Shown: one piece after another, positions 47,841 through 62,181 of the stretch | Layout of the letters: each line of letters starts with the position of its first letter | Numbering within the stretch: position 1 is the stretch's first letter | From: Torreya grandis | Lineage: Eukaryota; Streptophyta; Pinopsida; Cupressales; Taxaceae | Length of the DNA stretch: 64,000 bases | Direction: 5' to 3' | NCBI GenBank assembly: GCA_037957365.1 | Contig: JARHVA010000397.1 | Location: forward strand, 3,485,501 to 3,549,500 | The notes under the pieces: model-generated | Told to the model about the DNA's origin: nothing | The model's database searches: none | The model's input: only the letters and a program-made list of their open reading frames with translations | Program-made: the position numbers and the translations under genes

Positions 47841-50440
47841 GGTTCCTACCCTCTTGTACATAATTTATTTTCTCTTTCTCCTTGTACATAATTTATTTTC
47901 ATTTGATTATACATATATTATATTCATAAATCATAAAATAAATCAAATATTAACTAGAAAACATAAAATCTATAGATTGTATGCATTGCTTTGTTTACAC
48001 TTATTATATTTACCAGAAACTACATATGATAGCTATCTTAGTATAGTTAGTTTTATCATAAATTCATGCTTCACTTGTTCTTATCGAGTGATTATAGATT
48101 ACTTATAAGATTTAGGTCCACTACATTGATCCATACTTACTATCATCTACCCACTAGGGGCATATACACCAATTTAGGGTTATTAATTTGACACATCTAC
48201 CCACTTGGGGGAATCTTACACACAACTTATATTACCAAGTTATATACTTACATTCTAGTTTTAACATCATTATATCTTGATATTGATCATTACTACCCAT
48301 AGTCATGTGTTTTGATGATTATAACTACTTTAGACTCAACATATGTATATCTTATCATTTACATAGATTTATACTACATTCAAGCATACTTTCATTTCTA
48401 GATTTGCTAGTTTATTATTGATTTTGTTTGCTATGCTTCTTCTATTCGAGGTAATTTAAATATGTCATTATTATTTGGCTCTATGCCAATTCTATTCCTG
48501 TATTCCTTGGACATGTTCCCATGTCCCTTGTGTGTGCTTTACTAATTATGTATATAGACATTTGAACTTGTCCTTATATGTGGATCTAATCCAACTTGCT
48601 TTTTTCTTTTGTATGTGGAAATATAAACATGTCATTGTATGTCTTATTTTGTCAAATTTAGTGACATGTGCTCACATCCCTTGTACTGTGGTACCATAGC
48701 CTATTTCTTATGCCTTATGTGTTTTGTATGTATGATGTTTTGTATGCATCATGGCCATTAAACTTATATTTTCTTGTTACACACACTAGTTTTAGAGATT
48801 GTGAAGGATCGCATGCAGCTATCCTTCCTACTTCGGTACCATGATGGACATCATGCCTCATCTCCCTAGGTAGATACTAAGATTTTTTAATTTACTCATT
48901 GATTACATATTTATTAACACCCTTGTGTAATACTATATACAAAATACATCTTATATTACCTAATTATACTTAGATTTTCTTACATTTTTATGTTTTGTTT
49001 GCACATTGTATTAGATTGTTATGCAATTATTAAATATGCTTTGGCTAACACATTTTGTAGAGAAATTTATTTTGAGGATAGTTATTATACAAGTCAACAG
49101 ATACCCTTAAAAGAGGGGAGAAATAATAGGATTTTTTTCATAAATATCAGGATCTTACATTGCATTCACAAAACATTTTTAGCACACATGCTCAGTTTTA
49201 AAAAGTAGACAAAGTAACACACAAGAAAAAATAGGGACTCAAAAAGTAGTTCAGTCATTGAGATTTCAAACTAGATAGACATTAGCACCCATATTAGGAC
49301 ACTAGAACCACATGGTGATCCTATCCAAGATATGGTGTTATTATCCAGTAACCTCAATTTAGAGGTATTTAAATTATCCAAAATAGTACACCAAATATAA
49401 TACATATTTACATAGATACAACTATAGGCTTGGTAGTTATGTTCAAATTTCACTTAGTTCACACTAGCTTAGTTTAGATGAATATTAGTTACTAATATTA
49501 GGGGCATCATGTGTGACATGATCATCCCCATATTTATTTCAAATACTTAGATATAATTATTACAACTTAGTCCATAATTAGGATACTTAGATATCAAATT
49601 AGGGGCATGTGTGTGGCACATTATTTCCATATGCTCAATTACACACATGATGATTAGATGGAATGGAAAAATACATGTCATTATCTATGATATGTACACT
49701 TTAACTCATATTCTAGGTTATCACCAATTTCATAATTTACTCCATCTCTAGTGGTTGGCATTCCCAAGTGGCCCAAAGATGCCTAATGTACCCAAATGGA
49801 TGCAGAGATGCCATAAATAGTTATATATGCCTAGTTAGATATTTATAAATATTTGTGTCGTTTAGTTTTATATTCATATACTACACATGGGTGGATAATG
49901 ATGGAATCATATCCTACTTGAGTTATTGATCCACCCATATGAGAGGTTTAGACACTCTTTTAGTCTAATCTAAGCTATTCACACATCATGATCCACCATG
50001 CAGGGGTGTGTAATGATGGAGTCAAAACTAGATTGAGTTCTTGAGCCACCCAAATATGAGGATTTATCAAGCTATCAAATTATTATAATATATTCAATTA
50101 TTTTATCATTATGTACATGCACACACACAAGTTGTCACCAAGTTCATCCATTGGTTTATCTACCCAATGAGGTGTATTTATTCCTTTCCTCTTTCCTATC
50201 TCTTTTCTCAACTTTACATAGTTACTTTATTCATCATAGTATTTTTATTTTGATATGTCTTAAGTAAGGAATAATTTATGCATGTTTCATTATAGGTCAT
50301 GCTTTAGATCATGCTTCACATACATAGACCCAGCTTCACATACTAAAACTTAGATACATGAGATTTACTTCCTAGGTAAGTCCAAGTATACTTATTTTTC
50401 CTTTATACTAGTCATTTCACTTTTTTGAATTTATATAATA
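47841..50440. other. Family C interior, 3' non-coding part
   Basis: Mostly T-rich non-coding sequence. It has a 30-bp direct repeat (CTTGTACATAATTTATTTTC twice near 47,851-47,900), a pair of about 115-bp repeats at 49,885-50,070 (GGATAATGATGGA, then TTGATCCACCCA and variants), and a partial LTR-like block at about 49,277-49,340. Confidence 0.6.
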
Positions 50441-50450
50441 AAGGGGGGGA
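50441..50450 (+). promoter_or_regulatory. Polypurine tract of family C
   Basis: AAGGGGGGGA lies two bases before the second LTR, in the position expected for the plus-strand primer. Confidence 0.8.
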
Positions 50451-50452
50451 AA

Positions 50453-51643
50453 TATAATGACCTAAAAGTGTTATTTGGATGATAAGAGCATTGATTGAGA
50501 CAACATATTACTAGTTTAACCCTAGACATATCCTAGAGACTTTATCACTCTTTTTTAGACATTGTGTGGACCACAGATGTCCCTAGTCAACTAAAACATA
50601 GTCATAGACCTTCATTCCTAGAACATGGCCCTTTATAACCAATAGCCTACCAGCTAGACGCTATCACCACATTAAGGACACTAGATCCACATGGCACTAG
50701 TGTCCCCAACATTGTGCTAGTGTCCCTTGCCCTAACTCTCTTAAATCAATATATTTTAGAATGTGTATCCCACCTAAGGTCAACCTACAAATTTTTTTTA
50801 ATCCATACAAGCTATGAAACATTATAAATACAAGTCTCTTAGACCTATATCCACTAGATGGAAAATAGATGAATAAATCCTATTCAATAAGAAACAAGTT
50901 GAGAAAAATTAAGGTTATCAATCCTTATTTTACCCTACTTATAAATACTACCATCTATAACTACCCTAATCCCAAATTTCAAATATTTTTAATCTCAAGC
51001 ACACTCAAGGCATTCAAGACCACTATCATTCCAACATTCACTTGCACTTGCACCAAGAACTAGGTGGAAGGGGTACATCAGTCTTGATCCTTCCTCAAAG
51101 TATTGGTATATAGGCAAATCTCTTCACAATGAGGTGTTTGAGGATGTCCAACTTATCTCATGCCATACTTCAAATAAATATTAGGTTTTAAAACATAAAT
51201 CATCTATTACAGGCATAAAATAGAGTTTTAGACTTTGTGTACATAGGAACATAACTTAAAAACACAAGCATAAATGCACCTAAAATTTAGGAACACTCCT
51301 ATAGAGAGGAAACTAGCACCATTTTCAAGACATTATATCTACATGGTGCTACTATCTAAGTGGAGTGCTAATATTCAAGAGAGGATCTGACTCAGGGGTC
51401 ATATTGACGACATTCAAACATTTTATAACCTAGTTTTTAGTACACATATCTTCCATGATAGATGTTTTCTAGATATGTCTCTATTTATACATATTTATTA
51501 ATATTTTTATAAAGTCAAATCAACTCAAATTATATAACAAATCAGTGGTTATTTATTGCATATTATTTCACTAATTTAGACAACTTAGCCCTTTAATCAA
51601 ACTTAGGATTTACATAGTAAAACCCTAAAAGGTTAAAAAAACA
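50453..51643 (+). repeat. Family C 3' LTR, about 1,191 bp
   Basis: It starts TATAATGACCTAAAAGTG (the 5' LTR has TGTAATCACC) and ends AAAAAAACA. Many substitutions separate the two LTRs, so the insertion is old. Confidence 0.82.
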
Positions 51644-51966
51644 TGTTTATAACACTAGTCACTAAATTTATTTTTGATTTAGATGCACATTTAAAATATT
51701 AATTTGACCAAACTAGATTTAGTTCAAAATTATTGAAGAAATTTTTATTTTTATTTTTTATGTATGTATGTATAGGCATTTAGCAAGTAGGATGATATCA
51801 TCAACTTATTTTTAATATGTTATATATCTAACACATTGTTTAAATTTGATTAAGTCTTTATTTTGAAATAGATATCTTAATAATTAAAAAATATGAATAA
51901 ATAGAATCAATTATTAAATATTTTTCACTAATAATTTTACCTACTCTTTTGATAAAATTAAAATCA

Positions 51967-52029
<63 letters not shown>

Positions 52030-55000
52030 GTACATATCAATTATATTGCATTCATAGTTTGACTCTAATCTCCTTTGGATAGAGTGAGGCTATAAAATAT
52101 GAGGTACTTTTTAATGGTCCATTTTTTTCATTTATTTTCACCCATAAAATTTTCACAACATGGGATATTTGCTTAGTATGGGACTTCTATTAGAAAATAG
52201 CCTCTAGAGACAACTGGTTTGGTTTTATATTATAATTTTAATATAATCTAAACTACTTGCATGAAATGGAAATATTAAGGGATAAAGGGTGATAGGAATG
52301 CATGAAACTAAATATGGTGATGTGTTAGAGTAATAAAGGGGAGGATCCCTTTATCTATAAGAACATAGTGCTAATTATATGTAGGAATGGAAATAAACAC
52401 AACATACTACAAAATAGTGAAGGGCAGGGCATAACCCATAATATAAGTTAAAACAATAAAATTAAATTAAATGGGCAAAAAAATAAGAGCCATGATTATT
52501 TATATTATTCACAGGGAAAAATACACAATCAAATATATTCCATGAAGGTTTTTTATATGCATACATATAATGTAGCAAGGGATCAAATCTAAATTTATAA
52601 ATTCATGGGACTCAAAATTATAAAAGGATAATTATTTTATTGAATGAGAAAATATAATATATATCAAGAAAAAAGGAGGTAAAAACTTTAAGATCTCAAT
52701 CATCATGTGCATAAGTAACAAAGACTTATATTTTGTCATTGCTTTTAATTTTTAGTAGGCATGATGGTTTTCTTGAACAAAATTTTGCATAAACATCCTC
52801 TTAATCAATACATAACATGGATCACCTCTCTAAAAGCATAAATTTTTATTTCCTTGATTAAATTGAGTAAGAGTGCCCATATCACTCTAAAATTTTAATT
52901 AAATGCACATGACACTACCCCCTCCCCTCCTTGAATGTATTGAATGGTTATTTTGAAATTACCCTCAACTATATTTTCTGCATGGAATGATCTTAAAGGA
53001 TTAATCTATGTAGTTGGAGCCACTTACACAACTCTATAGGCATATATTATCAACATAGTCATCAAGATACATATCCTTTAGTCCTAGGTGGATGAATGGA
53101 TAGATGGTGAAATAAATATATGATCTAAGTATTATATGACATGTTTTACAACTACATAACCCTTTATCAAATAAAATACTAAAGCCATTAGATGTTGATT
53201 TGATAAGGTTATTACTGGGTGTTAGATAAGGAATAAAATACTTCAATCATCAGATGCACATGAATAGACTAGCATAAGGTTGATGTGATGATCTCAACAA
53301 GACCTAGAGGGTTGTCTTATTAATAAGATGATTAGGCAATTGGAGTTTATTATAAGGATCTAAGGGTTAGTGTACAATGTTGATCATTTGAAACCTATAA
53401 CTTGCCATAATTCCTTTGATTTTTTCAAAAGTCATTAGTCTTAAATCAATGGTCAAGTATATCTACCCAAAAATTAGTTGATCAAATGGTGTAATGGTAA
53501 ATATTTTACTGATCTCATCCTTCCTTTTTAAAGGCCATCACCATGTTATATCTAGATGATCCAATTGATGAATATCTTCACTATAAAATATAATCCTTTC
53601 ATAAATAATAATTAACTTATAAGGACCAATTATGAAGACTTGAAAATTTATGAATATTTTAAATATAAGCTTGCATATGTGGGCATGAAAATATTATAAA
53701 TCCTCTTGATAAATTAAGGATGAAATGAATAAATAATATCATTTCACTTTTTTTTTTTTTTTTGAAAATGTTTTCAACATTCTTTTAATGTAGCATCTTA
53801 ATTTTAATTTTTTTGGTGATTTTTCAAGGGGGGATCTATAAGAGGTGATATGAATCCAACATCCATTAGGCGACAAGGTCAAGGATAATAAACATGAAGA
53901 ATATAATGATTAAAATTTATACCTATGATAATATTCCCCTTAGGATAGTTTAACTAAAATATTTAATATTAATTTCCATCTCTTTTCTTTTATCACTTAT
54001 CACTTATCTATTAAATGTTTTATTTTAGTTTAATAATTATTGTATACATGACTTAATTTCCATTGTCATTAATTAGGATCCATAATTTTATATCAAATTA
54101 GTATTGTCAATATTACTTCATTCATTTAATAAAAAAAACCTTATCCTTATCTTTCATAATTGTTGACTAGACATGAAAATTTTATTACACACTTTGAATT
54201 AATGCATAGCTAATAGTATTGTTATATTGTCATAGTTAATCTCTTGAATTTAAATCAATCAAGGTTAGCTCTCATGTGCCAATTATTTTTAAATTAAATA
54301 ATTCCATCTTCCTTTCTCACTCATAATTATTTTGATCATCTCTTGATATCTTAGAGTCTTTGTGTCCTTTTAAATGTCCCTATAAGATATTTCCTATTTT
54401 TTATATGTGTGGTATTTAAACATAGTGGAATTGATAAATGCTTTATTTGTTTGGTTATAAAAAGTGTAAGGATAAAGATAATTGTTTGTCATGGGTAGAA
54501 TCTTGAGGAGATTCATGAGGAATTTCTTATTCACTTATACATGATCAGCCATGTGTTTGTTTCCTTTCAATTTATATTATGTCATATCCTACCTATTTAT
54601 GCCTTACTAACCATGGAAATATTTATCCAACTATGGATTTTACACTATATTTACATCATGATTCTAAATTACTTAGAGATACACCATTTCTACATCAAAT
54701 TGTGTTGGAGGCCTCCCTCTCACTATCCAAATTAATTCCATCATCATAATCACCTATCAAGGTCACAAAGCTAAGAATTCCATTAAAAATGGCCCCTAAA
54801 CCAGTGGAAATCACTACTACACTTGATTTGATCATGCTGATTATTGGAGTATATGTTTAATTATGCCATTTTCACCATTCTACTATTTGACCATATAATG
54901 TTTCCAAAAAAAAATTACATAATAGATTTATAGTTAATGATATATGACCCTATTTTTATATCTTGTGATTTATATAATATTTCAAGGTGAGGGCCCCTAT

Positions 55001-56917
55001 AGATACTCTTATGTTTTGATAAAACATATTTGTACCCATTTATTTAAACATTACATTTTATACATTTGCCAATTTATTGTGATAACATAATTTAAATGAA
55101 ATTATGAACAATGGTGCCAATACACTTTATAATGTAGAGAATAAACCTAGCCTAATATTTACAAGAGGAAAACATCCTAAATAAAACCATTCATAGGTTG
55201 AGAAAATATCTCTCATTTCGAATAACCTTCACACATTGTACTAATTTTGGAGGTTATTGAGTGGGTGGTGGATAATGGAAGGGGTTAAAGGAAGAAAACC
55301 TTTTATATTTTTCTTGTGTACCTTCATACCTATTTATTTTTAGTAATTATATGAACCAAATATTTGTGTTCTCTAGCTCTTGTAGATCCTTACTCAATTT
55401 GATGGTTTGAGGTCTTTATTGCACATGACATTAGTAGGATTCTTAAGAAAAAATAATGTTATTAGATCTATAAATATCAATGGATATATGGGATATGAGA
55501 TTTAAAAATTAAAAATCCTAATTCATTTTAAGTACATTTTTTACATAGTAATGATCATTTTTAATCATTAAAATATCACTCATTATTTTGTTATGATACT
55601 CTATAATTTCATAAGAATGATCCTCTATTGTTAATTTAGCTAAGAATTCAATTTCTCCCCTGATTTCATACATAAAAAATTCAATTTATAAATCACCTCC
55701 ATGGTATTGTTTGACACAAATATTTATTTTAATGAAAAACTTTTGAGCATGAATTATCCATCTTCTTTGCATTCACAGCTATGCCACTTTACTAGAATGT
55801 GTTTATGTCATAGAACACAAGGCCTTAAATCAAAATTTTAACCCTTCATATTATTTTTTAAATTTGTTGATATTTTTAAGTTCCCCACACTATAGGATTA
55901 CAATTTTTAAATTGGTTTAATATCTTATTGCTCAATCATTTTCTCACCACAAAAGACCGATCTCAAGTTTAAACTCATATTCTCTTCTATTTTTTACCCT
56001 TTTATTTGAAATTATCCTCTTATATCCCTACTAAAAAACTATATGTGTGTGTAAACAAACACAACCATATCTCAATTTGAACTATGCAAGGTGATGCAAA
56101 ATGCATCTTATTGTTCAAAATGGAAAATCCTACAATAAAAAAACAAAAATGAGGATTTAAATAAAGTTACTAAAAATAAATTCCTTTCCTAATTATAATT
56201 GTCCATTTATCATGTTTTTTTAAAAAAATAGCCACCATCCACAAGAATAATAAAAAAAATGATCCCTTCCACTCCTTCTTGTATAAAATTAGTCTCCTCA
56301 TACTAATACATTCATTCTTAATTATTGATTTGTTGGTTTAAATTGAATGAGTGATTTGAATCAATTTGTATAGGCTTGGGTTCATTCTCATGCTATAAAA
56401 TGAGCATGATAAATTGATCTTTTTTTAACTAACTTCCAATAACTTTGTTGGGCATCCTTTTTTTCAATAAAAACTTACAAGATTATCTTAATCATTAAAT
56501 TACTCTATTTGATTGTAGTAGCTAGGATGATTTTTCCACTCAATCTCTTTTAAAATGGAGGAATATTTATTTTATAGCTACCATTTATTCTCAAATTCCT
56601 ATGTTCACTAATCATTTAAAATTGAAATCAAGTGGCCTTTACTATCTTATGGAAATATTTCTTATTGTTGTTGATCCTCATATTTATTGTCTTAAAAAAG
56701 AAAATAATTATGGATAAAAGTTGATAATAGACATGGAAAATTTAGTGGTGAATATTCATTAATTTATGAATATTTAGTTTTGGAAAATTAGAATTTGGCA
56801 ATTTTTTAGGGTGTAGCATATGACCCTTTCGCCTAAAATTCCAAGATGTTATTTTTTTCAGAGGTTGAATCGCCAACCATTTACAATATTTATGTGGTTA
56901 ACTATGTAATTCACCAT
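51644..56917. other. AT-rich stretch without recognisable gene
   Basis: Over 5 kb without a coding domain on either strand. There is an (AT)n microsatellite at about 51,971-52,025 and a T run at about 53,748-53,763. Some of this may be very old transposon sequence, but I cannot name it. Confidence 0.55.
51971..52025. repeat. (AT)n microsatellite
   Basis: An uninterrupted alternating AT tract of about 55 bp. Confidence 0.95.
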
Positions 56918-57519
<602 letters not shown>

Positions 57520-57680
57520 GGTAGAGGTCAGAAACTCACCATTGAAGTATCTTTCTTTACCAAATTACAAAGATTTTGAGACTTGAGCCTTAAGGCTGCA
57601 TTCTGCCACTTGATTAGTTTAAACAAATTGACTTCTACTAGCATTATGTCCTATGATACAAACCAGCTAATAGGTAGTGT

Positions 57681-58150
57681 TGTGTCACATGGTATAACTA
57701 TGCCATGTAATGGCACTATGTCGTGTGGTGGTAAAGTGTCATGTGGTGAAATGATGCCATGTAATATCAAAGTGTTGCATGTCAACATGATGTCTCAATG
57801 ACTACAATGTGTCACATGACAACATAGTGCCATATGATGGCACAGTGCCACATAATGGCTTAGTGTTGTGTGATGGCATAATACCACATGCTGGCATTTT
57901 ATCACATGATGTCACCATGATGTGTGGTGGAAACTTGGCACCTAATGGAACCATATTAGGTAGTGATAACTAGTCACCTAATGGCACTCTATTAAGTGAT
58001 GGTAACTAGGTTCTTGATGGTAATCTATCAGGCAAAGGTAACTTATCACCTAGTGTCAATGTGTTGTAAAAAACTAACCTATTACTTGGTGTCAATGTGA
58101 TGTGTGAAATAAACCTACCGTGTGGCAGCATTTTCCCATATGATAATAAA
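57681..58150 (+). repeat. 18-bp tandem repeat encoding a degenerate hexapeptide
   Basis: Units such as GCCATATGATGGCACAGT, GCCACATAATGGCTTAGT and GTTGTGTGATGGCATAAT follow each other at 18 bp, with occasional 17- or 21-bp units. Translated, the first part reads CNGTMS, CGGKVS, CGEMMP, and after a one-base shift near 57,790-57,800 it reads VPYDGT, VPHNGL, VLCDGI and so on. The pattern is a His, Cys or Tyr, then Asp or Asn, then Gly, then a hydrophobic residue two positions later. The frame is disrupted only by occasional stops to about 58,290. It lies directly before the hAT relic on the same strand. I do not recognise the protein. Confidence 0.75.
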
Positions 58151-58329
58151 GTTATGGCCTCAAGTGGTTATATCAAGGGTAAAGCACCATAGAAAATAGC
58201 AAAAAAATACAACATTATGTCTTATTTTAGAAATCTAGCAAAGAGGGCCCAAATAGTAGGCACTTTGAATATAGGTAACTCTTGAACTTTTTTTTAAAAT
58301 ATCAGTTAGTTTTTTCACTGTAAAATAAT

Positions 58330-60869
58330 TATTAAACCATTCCAATGAAAAAATTGACATGAATATTGAAACTATTTCAATAGAAAGAATTAATCCCAAT
58401 AACTTTTGACCTCTTAAAGCTTTTAATAATGAAATACCACCCCTAGAAGACACATATCTAGGCATGTCAGTAGAACACACTCCTCTAGGCACTTCCCAAG
58501 AGAAAGACAATTCTTTTTAGACACCAAATTTGTTAAAAATTCCACTCAAAAAAGTTGATGGAGGAAGAGAAGTACATGAATAATAGGAAGGTATTTTCAA
58601 GTTTATTAGGATACAAATTTTCCATTTATAGAACCTATAAAATTGGAAAATAGTAATGAGCCTCCAACAGAATGTAGATGCACAATTTTTAGTTGGAAAC
58701 TCAAAAAAGAACACAGAATGCAACTTAAATTAGACACAATCGAGAAACACTATGGGAAATTATATATATTCATGAAGCACTCAGACAGACATATAACAAG
58801 AAAACAAATGGAAAAATGTAGAATATTGTATGCATGTGAATATGAAAATAATCATAAATGACAAAAACATTTTGTTGAACAAGGGGGAACCATCAAAGCA
58901 TAATTTGTAAAAATTATGCACTCCAATCTCAGGTTAAAATATGTACAATTCTCTATTGTTTTCCACATTGTAAAAAAGGGAAGACCCATTTCTGATTTTC
59001 TAGATTACAAAAGTTTGTTTCAACATAATGGTTTTTTAGATATTCCACAGTCACATTGGTCAAATACCAGTGCTTAGGAAATGGCAACATGTCTATCCAT
59101 TATTGAGAAGGAAGATTTGAAAGAAAGTGTTAAAAGATCACTATTTATCTCTCTATACATCAATGAGGTCACTACATTTGACAACATAACATGGGTTTGC
59201 ATGCATGTGTACACCTTTGAAAAGTATACAAGGAAATCTCATCTTCTAGTTGTCTATAAAATGGTAGAAAATTACAACTTAGAAAACTTGCATAAATTGA
59301 TTGTATCTAATTTGAGAGAGAGAGTTGGGATGGATGATTATGCCATAGCTATGAAATTGGTGTGTGTTGGCACTGATGGTGTATTAGTGATGCATGGGAA
59401 TAGAGCCAATCTTTGTGTTTGCCTTCAAACAATAGTTTCTCTATTTATGATTATAATTCATTGTATGGCTCATAAGATGAATCTGGCATACAAAATTGTT
59501 ATTACTTTTAGTAATGTTGTGAAAGTGGAAGATTTGATTCATGATTTACATGCGTACATGTCTATCAACCCAAAAATATTTATGGAGTTTTATAAATTTG
59601 CAATTGGGGTGATAGATGATAAAAACTACTAAAAGATGTTGAAACTAGATGGATTTCCATGTATAAACTTGCATGCAGATTTTTTGAGAAATATCCATCT
59701 TTGATAGGGTTTATGTATAAATATCATAGGGAAGTTTAAAAAGTAAAATATTTGTTGTGTCATTTAACAAATTTAAAAACATTAATCACATTATGTGGTA
59801 TTTTTCCAATGTTGAAGGAAATTAACTATTTAATGAAACATGCCCAAGAGAGATCTATCTATATTGTTGACTTCATAAGTTTGAGAAAATGTGTATGTCA
59901 ATGTTTAGATATATTATACACATCAAATGAAAACTTTCACATCCCTATTTTTATAACTGGCAAATTTTGATAGATATTTATAATCTAGAGAGTTATTTGA
60001 AATTCAATATCCATGATCATCTTTGTGTCATAGTAAATGGCATTGAGATCCTAATGTGTGCAAGCTCTAGAAGACTTGACATTATGGAAGCTGAAGATGT
60101 ACCTATGACACGTTTACTATATGATACTTTTATATCTAAAACACAAATTAAATTGAGAAAAATCTTTAAAAATTTAGCTACAGAGATTAGAGAACATTTT
60201 CAAAGGGATGAGTTGTTGGAGGGCATGGGAGTGGTGAATCCTATTTTTTAGAATAGTGTTAACAGTTAAGAATAAATCAACACATTATTTCACAAATACA
60301 TGGGTAAAAGTGTAATGAATTTATGTATATCTATAGATGTGAATGGAGTTCAAATTAAGGGTATTTTAAATAAATAATTACTGATGTTTCAATCAACATA
60401 GTTTGGGATTATAATGATGAATCAATTTTAGTGTTTAATTGACCCAATAGAAAATGGTGCCATTAATTGTCTATGGAAAAAACTTTATCCAAGTAGCATA
60501 TTATAATGAAGTATTAGTGAATATTTAAAATTATATAAACTTGTTATAACAATGATTTTGGGATCTGTAGAAGATGAGTGAGTGTTTAGTGCATTATCCT
60601 TCATGAAGTCAAAACTTAGAAATAGATTAGATAAAAATCTAGAGACTTGCTTGAGACTATATCTTTCACGTTATTCTGTGGACAAGTTTTCATATGATAG
60701 AGTAGTGAAAACATGGAGTTCTCTAGTGGAAAGAAGAGGTGTGACTAATACTGCTACCAATATAGAGGATGGGAATACTGAAATTGAATATGGCTCTGAC
60801 ATGGTAGATGCAAATCACACATATGATGAGCAAGTTTCTCAAGGATTGCTTCAGTTACCTAAATTATAA
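58330..60869 (+). pseudogene. hAT-superfamily transposase (DUF4371/ZNF862-like type), decayed
   Basis: Coding text starts at about 58,330 and includes a KLDTIEKHYGK segment at about 58,710. The core at 59,081-59,632 is open for 183 codons and includes FISLYINEVTTFDN, where relatives have an Asp in the position of the Asn (first catalytic residue), then CVGTDGV with the second Asp, and HCMAHKMNLA. At about 59,636 is DVETRWISMYKLAC, the conserved TRW motif. Two further open stretches (59,967-60,251 and 60,582-60,869) end with the C-terminal dimerisation region, VFSALSFMKSKLRNRL. Transposase would cut and rejoin its own element. Frame shifts and the Asp-to-Asn change make this copy inactive. No terminal inverted repeats or 8-bp duplication were found. 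Confidence 0.88.
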
Positions 60870-61404
60870 TTTGATAAGTATAATAATTACTATTTTCTAA
60901 AAATATTTCTTTTTATTTCATCTTCAAATACATTAAATTTTTTAATCTATTTCATGGATCATGGATGTTACAATCATGAATCTTATTCATTACATTAGAA
61001 TTAATATTTTTTTGCTCCTATTAAAATTATGTGATTTCAAATAGTAATTTCTTGCGAATGCATTTCATTCATTAAGTAACAATCACAATTCTCATTAACA
61101 TTATACAAATCATTTCCTTATTGCTTTGATAGAAAATGTGAAGCATCCAAGTCTCATGTTTAGAAAGGCACAGTGCACCCCATGACACCATACACTATTA
61201 TTTGTTTTTCATTTTCTTAATTGTCTACAATAGTAATTTTGAGAGCATATATATATGTGTGTGTGTGTGTGTATAACACATGCATAATAGTGTAACAATA
61301 ATTATTCTATTGCATGTTTACATTAGAACCATTACACAAATATCTAGGAAATATTTTTCTTGTAGTTGGAAATTAGGTTCACATGTTTCCAAATTCCACC
61401 ATAA
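60870..61404. other. AT-rich stretch after the hAT relic
   Basis: No coding signal. A short (AT)n(GT)n tract lies at about 61,248-61,273. The hAT 3' end may lie here but no terminal repeat was recognised. Confidence 0.5.
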
Positions 61405-61960
61405 TTAATGCATTCAATGCTACAGGTAGTAGTCTACTAGAACAGTGTAACAATGCATTCAAATCTACAACTAGGATAAGTAGAGAACAATATACAACTT
61501 CTATAACATCATAGCCAAGCATTCAAATGAAAAACTAATAGAGCTATATAATAATGCATTCAAATCTACAACTACTAGAATAATAAAACACTATAACCAT
61601 GCATTCAATATTACAAATCCTAGAATAGTATAATTTGATAGAATATTTACTTTACAATAGGCTATATTTCCTACAACTAATATAATATTCAAATACTACT
61701 AGTGCTATAAATATTTTCCTACATTTGGTTTCAAATCTATAACTTTTAGAACATTATAGCCATGCATTAAAATGCTACAACTACTAGAACAGTATAAAAT
61801 GCATTCAAAATAATATAACACTATAACCATGCATTGAAATAACAAATATAAAACTATAATAATATAACATATGCATTAAACACTATATCAACATAACAAA
61901 TGCATCCAACACTATAAAAATATAATAAATGCATTCAACACTATAACAGTATAATAGTGA
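61405..61960. repeat. Degenerate tandem repeats with an AATGCATTCAA core
   Basis: The phrase AATGCATTCAAATCTACAACTACTAGAA and variants (CATGCATTCAATATTACAA, CATGCATTAAAATGCTACAA) recur about every 40-65 bp, usually followed by a CACTATAAC or AGTATAA. Confidence 0.75.
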
Positions 61961-62181
61961 CTTTGGTTTTTCACCATACAAGATATAAATTAAAGTAGAA
62001 ATATATAATAGATGTCAAATATTAAAATTGTACAACTAAGAGTATTTTGAAAAACTATAAAATATCTTTTAATAAAACTAGTATTTTTCAAACCAACATG
62101 GTATAAATTGTTTTAAACAATATAAACTCTAAAATTATCATTTTGAACAATAGTATGTCAAACAAATCAACATTTTTATAC

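Larger units (their letters stand above)
44627..51643 (+). mobile_element. Family C: LTR retrotransposon with gag-like interior only
   Basis: Two direct repeats of about 1.2 kb bracket 4.6 kb. A G-rich polypurine tract sits just before the second repeat, which sets the orientation as plus. The interior contains a gag-type zinc knuckle but no RT, RNase H or integrase motif, so the element is non-autonomous or deleted. No convincing target duplication or primer site could be read. Confidence 0.8.

Noticed and set aside
51971..52040. 60-codon minus-strand open frame
   Set aside because: It is the (AT)n tract read as Tyr-Ile.
58235..58510. 91-codon minus-strand open frame
   Set aside because: The plus strand here carries coding-like text leading into the hAT relic, so the antisense frame is probably a shadow.
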